From: Vibrio mediterranei
Lineage (GTDB): Bacteria; Pseudomonadota; Gammaproteobacteria; Enterobacterales; Vibrionaceae
Length of the DNA stretch: 64,000 bases
NCBI RefSeq assembly: GCF_900088415.1
Contig: NZ_FLLQ01000003.1
Location: 496,001 to 560,000, forward strand
Reading direction: 5' to 3'
Shown here: one piece after another, positions 19,611 through 27,572 of the stretch
How positions within the stretch are numbered: the first letter of the stretch is position 1
Layout of the letters: every line of letters starts with the position of its first letter
The notes under the pieces: generated by a model
The model's database searches: none
Told to the model about the DNA's origin: nothing
The model's input: the letters and a program-made list of their open reading frames with translations, nothing else
Made by a program: the position numbers and the translations under genes

Positions 19611-20347
19611 GATAAGGCCTGAGCGTCAATAAGTGAGCGGATTGCTTTGGCGACTCGAATTGACGCCTCATTGTCTCCATGCACACAGAGTGTCTCGGCA
19701 TCTAACTTCAACGTTTTATTGTCAATGGTTTGTACAGAATGTTGTGAGACTAAGGATGAGGCTTGCCCAAGAATATCGGTTTCAGAGTGAAGCACGGCGC
19801 CTTCTAGATTTCGCGGCGCCAATAAACCAGAGGTTTGGTAGCGTCTATCAACAAACGCTTCGAATATTAATGATGCACCACATTGACTCGCCATTTCGGA
19901 GTGGGTCATGGCATGATTTGTTGCCAGTAGCATAAGAGGTAAATTTAAAGAGGCTGACACCGTCAACATACACTTCAAAATATCATCGGACTGCATCATA
20001 TCGTTATATAACGCGCCGTGTGGCTTAAAATAACTTACCTGACTGCCTTGGTATTCCGTTAGTGCTTTAAGAGCGCCAATCTGATAAATCACAGAGTGAA
20101 TGAGAGCGTTTTGTGTCATTGGTATTGAGCGCCGCCCAAATCCCTCTTTATCGGCATACCCAGGATGGGCACCAATTGTAACCTGATGTGTGACACAGAG
20201 TTCGATAGTCTTAATCATGTTGTCAGGATCAGAGGCATGAAAGCCACAGGCAATGTTAGCCATATCAAGCAGTGGGATTAAGGAGGCATCTTGTCCCATT
20301 TGCCAAGGGCCGAAACTTTCACCAACATCACCGTTAAGTTTAAACAT
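19607..20347 (-). CDS. pxpA: 5-oxoprolinase subunit A (LamB/YcsF family)
   Basis: First gene of the operon. About 246 residues starting at the ATG at 20347 (MFKLNGDVGESFGPW), which aligns with the family N-terminus; an ATG five codons upstream (20362) is possible, and the frame stays open further upstream without family similarity. Signature stretches are ANIACGFHASDP, GAHPGYADKEGFGRR, SYFKPHGALYNDM and EAFVDRRYQTSGLL, all conserved in PxpA. The gene is preceded by a 100-nt spacer and a structured leader ending in an intrinsic terminator (20453-20490), so expression is probably set by transcription attenuation. Confidence 0.94.
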   Translation of the reverse strand: MFKLNGDVGESFGPWQMGQDASLIPLLDMANIACGFHASDPDNMIKTIELCVTHQVTIGAHPGYADKEGFGRRSIPMTQNALIHSVIYQIGALKALTEYQGSQVSYFKPHGALYNDMMQSDDILKCMLTVSASLNLPLMLLATNHAMTHSEMASQCGASLIFEAFVDRRYQTSGLLAPRNLEGAVLHSETDILGQASSLVSQHSVQTIDNKTLKLDAETLCVHGDNEASIRVAKAIRSLIDAQALS

Positions 20348-20452
20348 AGTGTCCAATTCCATTTGACCATCTATTACTGAGTATGGGGAATAGGTTAATT
20401 GTTTACAAATCAGAAAAGTAGACGTGAGAAGGAAGTTTGAGAGACGAGTAAG

Positions 20453-20490
20453 AAAAAAAATTCGCGGCATAGCCGGGGGACCATACCGCG
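20453..20490 (-). terminator. Intrinsic terminator in the pxpA leader
   Basis: On the minus strand a 10-bp stem (20463-20472 with 20481-20490, two G-U pairs, 8-base loop) is followed by AA and then eight T. It ends about 105 bases before the pxpA start codon and points toward pxpA, so it can stop transcription before the operon. Confidence 0.85.
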
Positions 20491-20606
20491 GGTGCCAATG
20501 ACACCTTCGCTTGCTGCCGGAGTGATGCGGTTACCCACATCACCTCTGGAATTTCGATTAACAGGAGCAGGTTTGCTCTGTTGGGATTTACTATAAGCAG
20601 TTCCAC
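20491..20606 (-). promoter_or_regulatory. Structured RNA leader upstream of pxpABC (candidate riboswitch/attenuator, or a small RNA)
   Basis: Upstream of the terminator the minus-strand RNA can form three hairpins: 20560-20582 (AACAG/CTGTT and AGCA/TGCT arms with a bulge); 20522-20543, a 9-bp stem closed by a GTAA (GNRA) tetraloop; and 20491-20505 (GGTGT/GCACC). Such a set followed by a terminator is what a cis-acting riboswitch or a terminated small RNA looks like. I compared it by eye with the TPP, FMN, cobalamin, lysine, glycine, SAM, guanidine, c-di-GMP, fluoride and T-box patterns and found no match. A 67-codon GTG ORF (20403-20606) with AAGGA upstream overlaps it and could be a leader peptide, but it reads through the terminator. 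Confidence 0.55.
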
Positions 20607-20806
20607 TTATTTTCCTTATAAAAAAAACGGCAACTTATTATGAGTATTACGCCATTGTTTTATTTTTAGTGTAAGGTGTTGATATTTATTGATTTTATTT
20701 TTATTTATCTTTTTTGCTAGTCATCTTCTCGTCATGAAAGTTGGGTTTGTTTTCAGAAATTGACGTAATTGACGGAAACATTTTGACAAATATTGCAGTT
20801 GCGTTG

Positions 20807-20827
20807 GCGCTAAAATTGATTTAGCGC
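20807..20827. promoter_or_regulatory. Perfect inverted repeat upstream of feoA
   Basis: GCGCTAAA (20807-20814) and TTTAGCGC (20820-20827) separated by ATTGA. It is about 80 bases before feoA and has the size of an operator for a dimeric regulator; the binding protein is unknown to me. Confidence 0.5.
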
Positions 20828-20862
20828 AATGCGAAACCTTAGTTTTTAAATATAAAATTATT

Positions 20863-20881
20863 GTTAATGTTAATATTTCTC
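20863..20881. promoter_or_regulatory. Fur-box-like site before feoA
   Basis: GTTAATGTTAATATTTCTC matches the 19-bp Fur consensus GATAATGATAATCATTATC at 14 of 19 positions and ends 28 bases before the feoA ATG. Iron repression of feo by Fur is established in Vibrio and enterics; the site itself is a prediction. Confidence 0.6.
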
Positions 20882-20909
20882 ATTACCAATCATAGTTTGG
20901 GTGGATTTA

Positions 20910-21137
20910 ATGAAACTTGCTGATTTGAATATCGGAAGCAGTGGAAAAATCACTGCACTGACAGGACTATCGAATGATGTCCGTAAAAAACTGATGGTAA
21001 TGGGATTATTACCTAATACCGAAGTTAAAGTTATTCGTCGAGCTCCAATGGGTGACCCTCTGCAAATTGAGGTTCGTGGCGTCTCTTTGGCTGTTCGCAA
21101 TAACATAGCGCAAGCGATAGAAGTGGAGTCAGTGTAA
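20910..21137 (+). CDS. feoA: Ferrous iron transport protein A
   Basis: Small SH3-like cytoplasmic partner of the FeoB iron channel. 75 residues from the ATG at 20910, which follows GGGTGGA at a good distance; a GTG three codons upstream is less likely because it falls in that ribosome site. The conserved core LMVMGLLPNTEVKVIRRAPMGDP and VSLAVRNN match FeoA. The stop shares one base with the feoB start, so the two are translationally coupled. Confidence 0.95.
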   Translation: MKLADLNIGSSGKITALTGLSNDVRKKLMVMGLLPNTEVKVIRRAPMGDPLQIEVRGVSLAVRNNIAQAIEVESV

Positions 21138-23407
21138 TGAACTACACCATTCTGACAGTCGGTAACCCAAACAGCGGTAAAACGACCTTATTCAATGGAC
21201 TTACAGGTGCTAAGCAACAAGTTGGTAACTGGGCTGGTGTCACGGTAGAAAAGAAAACTGGTCAATATCATCACGCGGGTGATGACTTTCAACTAACAGA
21301 TTTACCGGGGATCTACGCGTTAGATAGTGGCAATGATGGTAACAGTATTGATGAATCGATAGCTTCTCGCGCTGTCCTGACTCATCCTGCTGATCTTATC
21401 ATTAACGTTGTTGATGCTACCAGTTTAGAGCGCAGCTTGTATATGACGCTCCAGCTACGTGAGCTGGGTCGCCCTATGGTAGTTGTACTTAACAAGATGG
21501 ATGCGTTAAAGCGTGAACGAGTAAAATTGGATATTGCCGGACTTGAGAAAGCGCTTGGCTGTCCGGTGATGACGCTATCTGCGACGGATAAAGACCAAGT
21601 CAGAAACCTAAAAGAACGTCTTCACAAAACCGTTGTTCAAGGTCTTACTCTTGATGCGCTTGCCATTAATTATGGTGCAGAAATGGAGCAGGCTATTGCG
21701 AAAGTGGAACCTGTTTTTGCCGGAGAAACGGTTAATTCGCGAGCACTAGCGATTCGTGCATTAGAAAAAGATGTGATGGTGTTGAACTCATTGACATCAG
21801 AGCAGCGTGACGACATCGAACTGGCTGGCAAGCAAACTCAACTTGATATCGATCTACAGGTTGCTGATACCAAATACACATTCCTGCACGAACAATGTAA
21901 GAAACTTCGCCGTAGTGAAGGTAAGCTAAGTCGCAGCTTCACTGAAAAAGTAGACGCACTTATTCTGAACAAGTGGGTGGGTGTGCCATTCTTCTTTGTG
22001 GTGATGTACCTAATGTTTATGTTCTCCATTAATATTGGTAGCGCATTTATCGACTTCTTTGATATTGGTGTCGGTGCGTTGCTGGTAGATGGTGGACACT
22101 ATTTACTGGATGGACATTTACCTGTTTGGCTTGTAACGCTTATCGCTGACGGTGTCGGTGGCGGTATCCAAACGGTAGCTACCTTTATCCCAGTGATTGC
22201 AGCTCTGTACCTTTTCTTGGCCGTTCTTGAGAGCTCTGGTTACATGTCTCGTGCCGCGTTCGTGCTAGATAAAGTCATGCAAAAAATCGGTCTACCGGGC
22301 AAAGCATTCGTCCCACTGGTTTTAGGTTTTGGCTGTAACGTACCGTCTATTATGGCAACACGTACCCTAGACCAAGAGCGTGAGCGCAAACTTGCCGCAT
22401 CCATGGCACCATTTATGTCGTGTGGTGCCCGCCTTCCTGTGTATGCCTTGTTTGCAGCGGCTTTCTTCCCGGAAAGCGGTCAAAATGTGGTATTCGCTTT
22501 GTACATCCTTGGTATTGTCGCGGCAGTGTTTACAGGTTTAGTACTTAAGCACACCATCTACCCAGGTTCGAGTGATAGCTTAGTTATGGAAATGCCGGAC
22601 TATGAGCTGCCAACTTTCCAAAACGTAATGATCAAAACATGGCAGAAATTAAAGCGCTTTGTATTGGGTGCAGGTAAAACCATTGTGGTAGTTGTGACTA
22701 TTTTGAGTTTCCTAAATTCTGTTGGTACAGACGGCTCATTCGGCAACGAAGATAGTGAAAACTCAGTATTGTCGAAAGCGGCTCAAGTTGTTACTCCAGT
22801 CTTTTCACCTATGGGTGTCCAGCAAGATAACTGGCCAGCAACGGTGGGTATTATCACTGGTATTTTTGCCAAGGAAGCTGTCGTGGGTACTCTCAATAGC
22901 CTTTACACTTCGGGTGAAGGTGAAGAGAGTGAATATGATTTGATGGGGAGCCTACAAGAAGCGGTTGAATCTATCCCGGCGAATCTAGCTGGTCTTAGCT
23001 ACTCAGATCCTCTAGGTGTCGATGTTGGTGACCTTACTGATTCCTCTGCCGTAGCTGAAGAGCAGGCCGTAGATACATCAATTTTTGGTAACCTAAAAGG
23101 CTACTTTGTCACTGGCAATGCAGCGTTTGCTTACTTGATCTTTATCTTGCTTTACACACCATGTGTTGCAGCAATGGGTGCTTACGTTAAAGAGTTTGGT
23201 CAAAAATACGCACGCTTTATTGCGGTGTGGACAATGGGTCTAGCCTACGCAAGTGCAACGCTGTACTACCAGGTTACTCATTTCACGGCTCATCCTATGA
23301 CCAGTGCTGCTTGGATCGCTGCCATTCTGTTAGTGTGTGTACTGGTGTTCAAGCTACTGCAAAGCGAAGGCCGAAAACAGAGTGCACTAGAGGCGCAAAC
23401 GGCATGA
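21137..23407 (+). CDS. feoB: Ferrous iron permease FeoB
   Basis: Inner-membrane Fe2+ transporter with a cytoplasmic GTPase domain. 756 residues (E. coli 773). G1 GNPNSGKT at residues 9-16, switch region and G3 DLPGIYALDS, G4 NKMD, and G5 near LSATDKD are present; then a helical GDI-like domain and about eight to ten membrane helices with the gate motifs VLGFGCNVPSIMATRT and FMSCGARLPVYALFAAAFF. It is the middle gene of feoABC; the feoC ATG overlaps its stop by 4 bases. Confidence 0.97.
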   Translation: MNYTILTVGNPNSGKTTLFNGLTGAKQQVGNWAGVTVEKKTGQYHHAGDDFQLTDLPGIYALDSGNDGNSIDESIASRAVLTHPADLIINVVDATSLERSLYMTLQLRELGRPMVVVLNKMDALKRERVKLDIAGLEKALGCPVMTLSATDKDQVRNLKERLHKTVVQGLTLDALAINYGAEMEQAIAKVEPVFAGETVNSRALAIRALEKDVMVLNSLTSEQRDDIELAGKQTQLDIDLQVADTKYTFLHEQCKKLRRSEGKLSRSFTEKVDALILNKWVGVPFFFVVMYLMFMFSINIGSAFIDFFDIGVGALLVDGGHYLLDGHLPVWLVTLIADGVGGGIQTVATFIPVIAALYLFLAVLESSGYMSRAAFVLDKVMQKIGLPGKAFVPLVLGFGCNVPSIMATRTLDQERERKLAASMAPFMSCGARLPVYALFAAAFFPESGQNVVFALYILGIVAAVFTGLVLKHTIYPGSSDSLVMEMPDYELPTFQNVMIKTWQKLKRFVLGAGKTIVVVVTILSFLNSVGTDGSFGNEDSENSVLSKAAQVVTPVFSPMGVQQDNWPATVGIITGIFAKEAVVGTLNSLYTSGEGEESEYDLMGSLQEAVESIPANLAGLSYSDPLGVDVGDLTDSSAVAEEQAVDTSIFGNLKGYFVTGNAAFAYLIFILLYTPCVAAMGAYVKEFGQKYARFIAVWTMGLAYASATLYYQVTHFTAHPMTSAAWIAAILLVCVLVFKLLQSEGRKQSALEAQTA

Positions 23408-23634
23408 TTCTTACAGAATTAAAATCATTCATTGAAATGCATCCTGGCGCGAGTCGCCAGGAGATTGCTAAGAAGTTCTCGCTCAGTGAAGATGGTGTTG
23501 ACGCGATGTTGTCCGTATGGATTCGTAAGGGCACAGTATCACGCATGCTTGATACCAATAAATCCGATCAAGTGACACGTGTGCGTTATGCCATGAATCG
23601 TAACGATGGTTTATCGGTTACCGTTACTATGTAA
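23404..23634 (+). CDS. feoC: FeoC-like winged-helix protein without Fe-S cysteines
   Basis: 76 residues starting at the ATG at 23404 (4-base overlap with feoB). The winged-helix core (LKSFIEMHPGASRQEIAKKF, then DAMLSVWIRKGTVSRM) matches FeoC, a small protein that binds FeoB and keeps it stable. Enteric FeoC carries a cysteine cluster for an Fe-S centre; this protein has no cysteine at all, as in other vibrios, so it cannot sense iron or oxygen in that way. A strong terminator follows. Confidence 0.9.
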   Translation: MILTELKSFIEMHPGASRQEIAKKFSLSEDGVDAMLSVWIRKGTVSRMLDTNKSDQVTRVRYAMNRNDGLSVTVTM

Positions 23635-23658
23635 AATGTGATTGAGTCATTATATAAA

Positions 23659-23686
23659 TAGCCGCCCAATTAGGGCGGCTTTTTTA
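23659..23686 (+). terminator. Terminator after feoABC
   Basis: Stem GCCGCCC (23661-23667) / GGGCGGC (23673-23679), loop AATTA, then T6. Confidence 0.93.
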
Positions 23687-24187
23687 TTTATGCTGATTGA
23701 GACCTAATAACTTGAGGCCACCGCTTAGCAAAACAATCGCACCTGGCAAGACCAGCATTTCCCACTTAAGTTGGTTAAAGTTGATCAACACCAGTTCAAG
23801 AAACTTGACGAAGAGGATGATGATAATGACCTCGGCCAGTTTGTTTTTTAAGTGACCGATGTTTGGCGTTTTAATCCAGCTCAAAGTTGAGTCTGTCTCT
23901 TCGGCGGTTTTATTCTTGATAAATAAGGTGTACACCCCATGTGAAAAAATAAACAGCACTAAAGCGACTAAGAAGGTATCCAAAGATTTAATAAGGTAGC
24001 TGATGGCTATATCTGCGCGGTCTAGGTGCAGTAACTCGGAAGGTGGCTCGGCGTTCAACAAGAACACACCAAACGCATTGTAAGTCTTTGCGGCACCAAT
24101 TAGGAACAATAAGACAGAGCCAGCCATAGAGCCAATGATGGCAATCCAGCTGACATAACGGAATTGAACTAATAATCTTTTGGTCAT
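23684..24187 (-). CDS. yqhA: YqhA/UPF0114 family membrane protein
   Basis: 167 residues with about four hydrophobic segments (around 13-33, 61-85, 112-132 and 140-160) and short charged loops. The N-terminal FRYVSWIAIIGSMAGSVLLF and LDTFLVALVLFIFSHGVYTLF agree with the UPF0114 family of inner-membrane proteins, whose function is unknown. It stands alone, with a good ribosome site (AGGAGCAAG) before the ATG, and converges on feoC. Confidence 0.85.
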   Translation of the reverse strand: MTKRLLVQFRYVSWIAIIGSMAGSVLLFLIGAAKTYNAFGVFLLNAEPPSELLHLDRADIAISYLIKSLDTFLVALVLFIFSHGVYTLFIKNKTAEETDSTLSWIKTPNIGHLKNKLAEVIIIILFVKFLELVLINFNQLKWEMLVLPGAIVLLSGGLKLLGLNQHK

Positions 24188-24284
24188 GACTTGCTCCTAT
24201 ATTTTAACGGGGCAAGTTTATAGAGAAATTGGATTCGTGATAATAATAGGATTTTTTTAAAGATTATTACGAATACGTAATAGT

Positions 24285-24318
24285 ACCCAAGATCTTTATT
24301 CGAGCGGAGATCTTGGGT
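24285..24318. other. Inverted repeat downstream of the HIT gene
   Basis: Perfect 11-bp arms ACCCAAGATCT (24285-24295) / AGATCTTGGGT (24308-24318), 12-base loop, no T-run. It lies in the gap after the leftward HIT gene and before yqhA; it may form the 3' end of the HIT message. Confidence 0.6.
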
Positions 24319-24356
24319 AGGTAGGCCAATGGTCAGTCGCTGTTAAAAGGGCGACA

Positions 24357-24785
24357 TTAACCGCGTGTAAACAAGCTGCTTAAGGAAAGGACATTACCGA
24401 TGCGTGTCATGATGTCCGCTTGTTCTTCATCGCTGCGTTGCTCGCCTTTGGTATTGCCCCATACAGGACCTGGCCACGCGATGTCGTCTTTGAATCGAGC
24501 AATATGATGGATATGCAGTTGCGGCACCATGTTTCCCAATGCGCCAAGGTTGAGCTTGTCAGGTCGAAAAGTCGCTTCGAGTGCTTGAGCGACGGCTTGA
24601 GACTCTAGCAAAAATTGCTGCTGTTCCTTCATTGGTAAGTGATGAAGTTCTTTTAAGTTTTCACGCTTCGGAACCAAGATTACCCAAGGAACCGCACTGT
24701 CCTTGCTCAGGAGGGCAACGCAAAGTGGAAAGTGACCGATGACAGTAGTGTCTTTGGCGAGTTGAGGGTGCAGTTCAAAGCTCAT
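24357..24785 (-). CDS. HIT-domain protein
   Basis: 142 residues of the histidine-triad superfamily of nucleotide hydrolases/transferases. The triad region is VPQLHIHHIARF (residues 87-98): the first triad His is replaced by Gln89, while His91 and His93 are kept, a form common in this gammaproteobacterial subfamily. Substrate unknown. The early part (LSKDSAVPWVILVPKRENLKELHHL) fits the nucleotide-binding strand of the fold. It lies just downstream of argS in the same direction but behind a terminator. Confidence 0.85.
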   Translation of the reverse strand: MSFELHPQLAKDTTVIGHFPLCVALLSKDSAVPWVILVPKRENLKELHHLPMKEQQQFLLESQAVAQALEATFRPDKLNLGALGNMVPQLHIHHIARFKDDIAWPGPVWGNTKGEQRSDEEQADIMTRIGNVLSLSSLFTRG

Positions 24786-24837
24786 GGTGTTAATTCCGTT
24801 GTCATAATGAGGGACTCAGTATACGTCAGATAAAACA

Positions 24838-24865
24838 AAAGGTTGACGCTTTCACGTCAACCTTT
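24838..24865 (-). terminator. Terminator after argS
   Basis: 11-bp stem AAAGGTTGACG (24838-24848) / CGTCAACCTTT (24855-24865), loop CTTTCA; on the minus strand it is followed by TGTTTTA. Confidence 0.85.
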
Positions 24866-24895
24866 GTGTATTCATTACCATTTACGTAGTGGTAA

Positions 24896-26629
24896 TTACA
24901 TGCGTTCTAGCGTTTCGATACCAAGCAGTTCTAGACCTTGCTGGATAGTCTTAGCTGTTAATGCCGCGAGTTTTAGTCGGCTTTGCTTAACGCTTTCATC
25001 TTCAGCAATAAGAATTGGGCATGCTTCGTAGAAGCTAGAGAATTGACCTGCAAGCTCAAATAAATAGCTACACATAATGTGAGGCTGACCTTCACGAGCA
25101 ACAGATTGTACGGCTTCCTCGAATTGCAGTAGTTTAGCAACTAACGCTTTCTCTTTCTCATCAGTGATCTTAATGTCACCAGAAAGCTCGTCCATTGATA
25201 CGCCAGCTTTTGCAAAGATAGATGCTACACGAGTGTAAGCGTACTGCATGTAAGGAGCAGTGTTACCTTCAAACGCTAGCATGTTGTCCCAATCAAACAC
25301 GTAGTCTGTAGTACGGTGTTTAGAAAGGTCAGCATACTTAACCGCTGCCATTGCTACCGTGTTAGCGATATTTGCTTTCTCTTCAGCATCTAGCTCTGGG
25401 TTTTTCGACTCGATTAACGCTGTAGCGCGCTCTACTGCTTCGTCTAGAAGATCAGCAAGGCGAACCGTACCGCCTGCGCGAGTCTTGAACGGACGACCAT
25501 CTTTACCTAGCATCATACCAAATGCATGGTGCTCAAGGCTGGTTGATTCTGGTACATAACCTGCCTTGCGAACGATAGTCCAAGCTTGCTGTAGGTGTTG
25601 GTGCTGACGTGAATCGATGAAGTAAAGAACGCGGTCTGCACCAAGCTTTTCGTATCGATATTTTGCACAAGCGATGTCTGTTGTAGTGTATAGGAAGCCG
25701 CCATCACGTTTTTGGATGATAACACCCATCGGCTCGCCATCTTTATTCTTGTATTCGTCAAGGAATACCACTTGTGCGCCGTCATCTTCAACGGCTAGAC
25801 CTTTTTCTTTCAGGTCTTGCACAATGCCAGGTAGCATGTCGTTATACATACTCTCACCCATCACATCGTCGCGCGTTAGAGACACATTTAGGCGATCGTA
25901 GTTGCGTTGGTTCTGGATCATAGTAACGTCAACAAGCTTCTTCCACATTTCAGCGCAGAACTCATCGCCACCTTGCAGTTTCACTACGTAGCCACGAGCG
26001 CGCTCTGCAAATTCAGCATCTTCGTCATACAGCTTTTTAGATTCGCGATAGAAAGCTTCAAGGTCCGAGAGTTCCATTGAAACTTCACCAGACTCTTGTT
26101 GAACGCGCTCTAGGTTAGCGATAAGCATACCGAACTGAGTACCCCAGTCACCGATGTGGTTAGCACGGATAACGTTATGACCTAAAAACTCTAGAGTACG
26201 AACAACCGCATCACCGATGATGGTTGAACGAAGGTGACCAACGTGCATTTCTTTTGCTACGTTTGGTGCAGAGTAGTCAGCAACGATGGTTTGTTGCTCT
26301 TGAGAAGCCACACCTAGGCGTGCATCCGTCAGTGCTTCGTCAGCTTGCTTTGCAAGAAATTCTTCGCTTAGGAAGATGTTAATAAAGCCAGGGCCAGCAA
26401 TTTCAGTTTTGCTTGCAATTCCATCTAGGTCCAAAACGTCCAGAACTTTCTGTGCGAATTCTCGTGGATTTGTACCCAATTTCTTAGCAACGCCCATTAC
26501 GCCATTTGCTTGGTAGTCACCAAACTGTGGTTTCGCAGATTGGCGAACAGCAGCAGGACTGCCTGCAGGTGCGCCAGCGGCTTCTAGAGCCTGAGATACT
26601 TTGTCGTTGATCAGTGCTTGGATATTCAC
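24896..26629 (-). CDS. argS: Arginyl-tRNA synthetase
   Basis: Charges tRNA-Arg. 577 residues, exactly the E. coli length, when started at the GTG at 26629 ([15 protein letters not shown]); this GTG has AAGGAA at the right distance upstream, whereas the longer frame to 26698 adds residues without family similarity. The class I HIGH-type motif is [13 protein letters not shown]; the anticodon-binding DALR domain ends the protein ([28 protein letters not shown] region). The window also holds two tRNA-Arg(TCT) genes that this enzyme would charge. Confidence 0.98.
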   Translation of the reverse strand: MNIQALINDKVSQALEAAGAPAGSPAAVRQSAKPQFGDYQANGVMGVAKKLGTNPREFAQKVLDVLDLDGIASKTEIAGPGFINIFLSEEFLAKQADEALTDARLGVASQEQQTIVADYSAPNVAKEMHVGHLRSTIIGDAVVRTLEFLGHNVIRANHIGDWGTQFGMLIANLERVQQESGEVSMELSDLEAFYRESKKLYDEDAEFAERARGYVVKLQGGDEFCAEMWKKLVDVTMIQNQRNYDRLNVSLTRDDVMGESMYNDMLPGIVQDLKEKGLAVEDDGAQVVFLDEYKNKDGEPMGVIIQKRDGGFLYTTTDIACAKYRYEKLGADRVLYFIDSRQHQHLQQAWTIVRKAGYVPESTSLEHHAFGMMLGKDGRPFKTRAGGTVRLADLLDEAVERATALIESKNPELDAEEKANIANTVAMAAVKYADLSKHRTTDYVFDWDNMLAFEGNTAPYMQYAYTRVASIFAKAGVSMDELSGDIKITDEKEKALVAKLLQFEEAVQSVAREGQPHIMCSYLFELAGQFSSFYEACPILIAEDESVKQSRLKLAALTAKTIQQGLELLGIETLERM

Positions 26630-26806
26630 ACGCGTTTCCTTCAATTCTTGGAATTGGATTTCATGTTGTTCATGAAACTGTGGCAATTTGGCGCACATAA
26701 TAGCAACTTTAACGCCAGTGACCTAGAGGGGAAGTTTGTATTTTTTCTGATTCTGGCCGAATCCTGCTACTATCTGGCGTTTGAAGTACAAAATGAGCGC
26801 TAAAAA

Positions 26807-27409
26807 ATGGAACAAACCCTGCTACAAAAAGGTCTAGTACCTTCTCAAATGTTGAGTGAAACTGATGCCTTTCTCGATAAAGTTCAGGCATTATGCAGCA
26901 AGTTATCTATAGATTTAGCAGATTACCAAGCCGATCATATTGCTTTGCGAATCAATGATTCGGACGTGGCGAAAGCGGCTCATACCGCGTGGCTAGCATA
27001 TGGCAAGGTCATTTCTGAGGCGCACATAAACGGTCGTCCAATTATCGTTTTGCAATTTGACCAAGCAATAACAAGTCGTGGTTGGTCGATTGAATGTCTG
27101 GAACTGCCTTATCCAGCAATAGGGAAGACACACCCTATTGAACACTGGGAGCACGTTGAGTTCGTTGTGCCTTCAAAGGCAACAACAGCGGACGAATATT
27201 TAGCTGATTTATGTATCATTTTTCCAGCGTTGGCTCATCGTTTGGAGCAGTTGGATGCTCTTAACATTAAAATGAAGCTATCCAGTCCGAAAGGCGAAGG
27301 AGAGCGCTTAGCTAACCCGACGGTGGCATTTAAGCACGATAACATCTGCGTCAAACTTCATCCGCATAGCCTAAAAAACATTGTTGCTTCTGAGCAAGCC
27401 GATATCTAG
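26807..27409 (+). CDS. yecM: YecM-type VOC-fold protein
   Basis: 200 residues of the YecM family, a metal-binding-like vicinal-oxygen-chelate fold with unknown reaction. Recognisable stretches are DYQADHIALRIND, INGRPIIVLQFDQ, IECLELPYPAIGKTHPIEHWEHVEFVVP and NPTVAFKHDNICVKLHPHSL. In E. coli yecM also neighbours argS, so context supports the call. It is divergent from argS across ~175 bp. No enzymatic role should be assumed. Confidence 0.92.
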   Translation: MEQTLLQKGLVPSQMLSETDAFLDKVQALCSKLSIDLADYQADHIALRINDSDVAKAAHTAWLAYGKVISEAHINGRPIIVLQFDQAITSRGWSIECLELPYPAIGKTHPIEHWEHVEFVVPSKATTADEYLADLCIIFPALAHRLEQLDALNIKMKLSSPKGEGERLANPTVAFKHDNICVKLHPHSLKNIVASEQADI

Positions 27410-27431
27410 AGCAAAATGGTGTGAGTTATAG

Positions 27432-27475
27432 TTATTCGGGTAATGACATTAAGTGAAAGATCATTACCTGAATAA
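27432..27475. other. Long inverted repeat after yecM
   Basis: A 15-bp stem (27432-27446 with 27461-27475, one G-U) and 14-base loop, no T-run afterwards. Its position directly after yecM suggests a transcript end or an RNA-stabilising hairpin. Confidence 0.6.
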
Positions 27476-27572
27476 GGGCTAACTTCACAAAGCCTCGACA
27501 GGCTCTTACCGATCAATTTATCGTCAACGACTAAACTTGTAGCTGTAAACCTAGTCTGTAAGGAAACGGCAA

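Larger units (their letters stand above)
20348..20909. promoter_or_regulatory. pxpA/feoA divergent intergenic region (562 bp without a confident gene)
   Basis: The left part (to ~20606) is the pxpA leader and terminator. The right part is AT-rich and holds the feo promoter area, an inverted repeat at 20807-20827 and a Fur-like site at 20863-20881. A TTGAT-N4-ATTGA element at 20679-20692 only loosely resembles an FNR site. Confidence 0.6.

Noticed and set aside
20453..20520. Similarity of the pxp leader to a T-box (GGCACCCGCGG before the terminator)
   Set aside because: The 14-base T-box core is not matched, there is no specifier loop, and T-boxes are not known in Vibrio.
20679..20692. FNR box upstream of feoA (TTGAT-N4-ATTGA)
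   Set aside because: The second half differs from ATCAA at two positions and it lies over 200 bases from the start codon.
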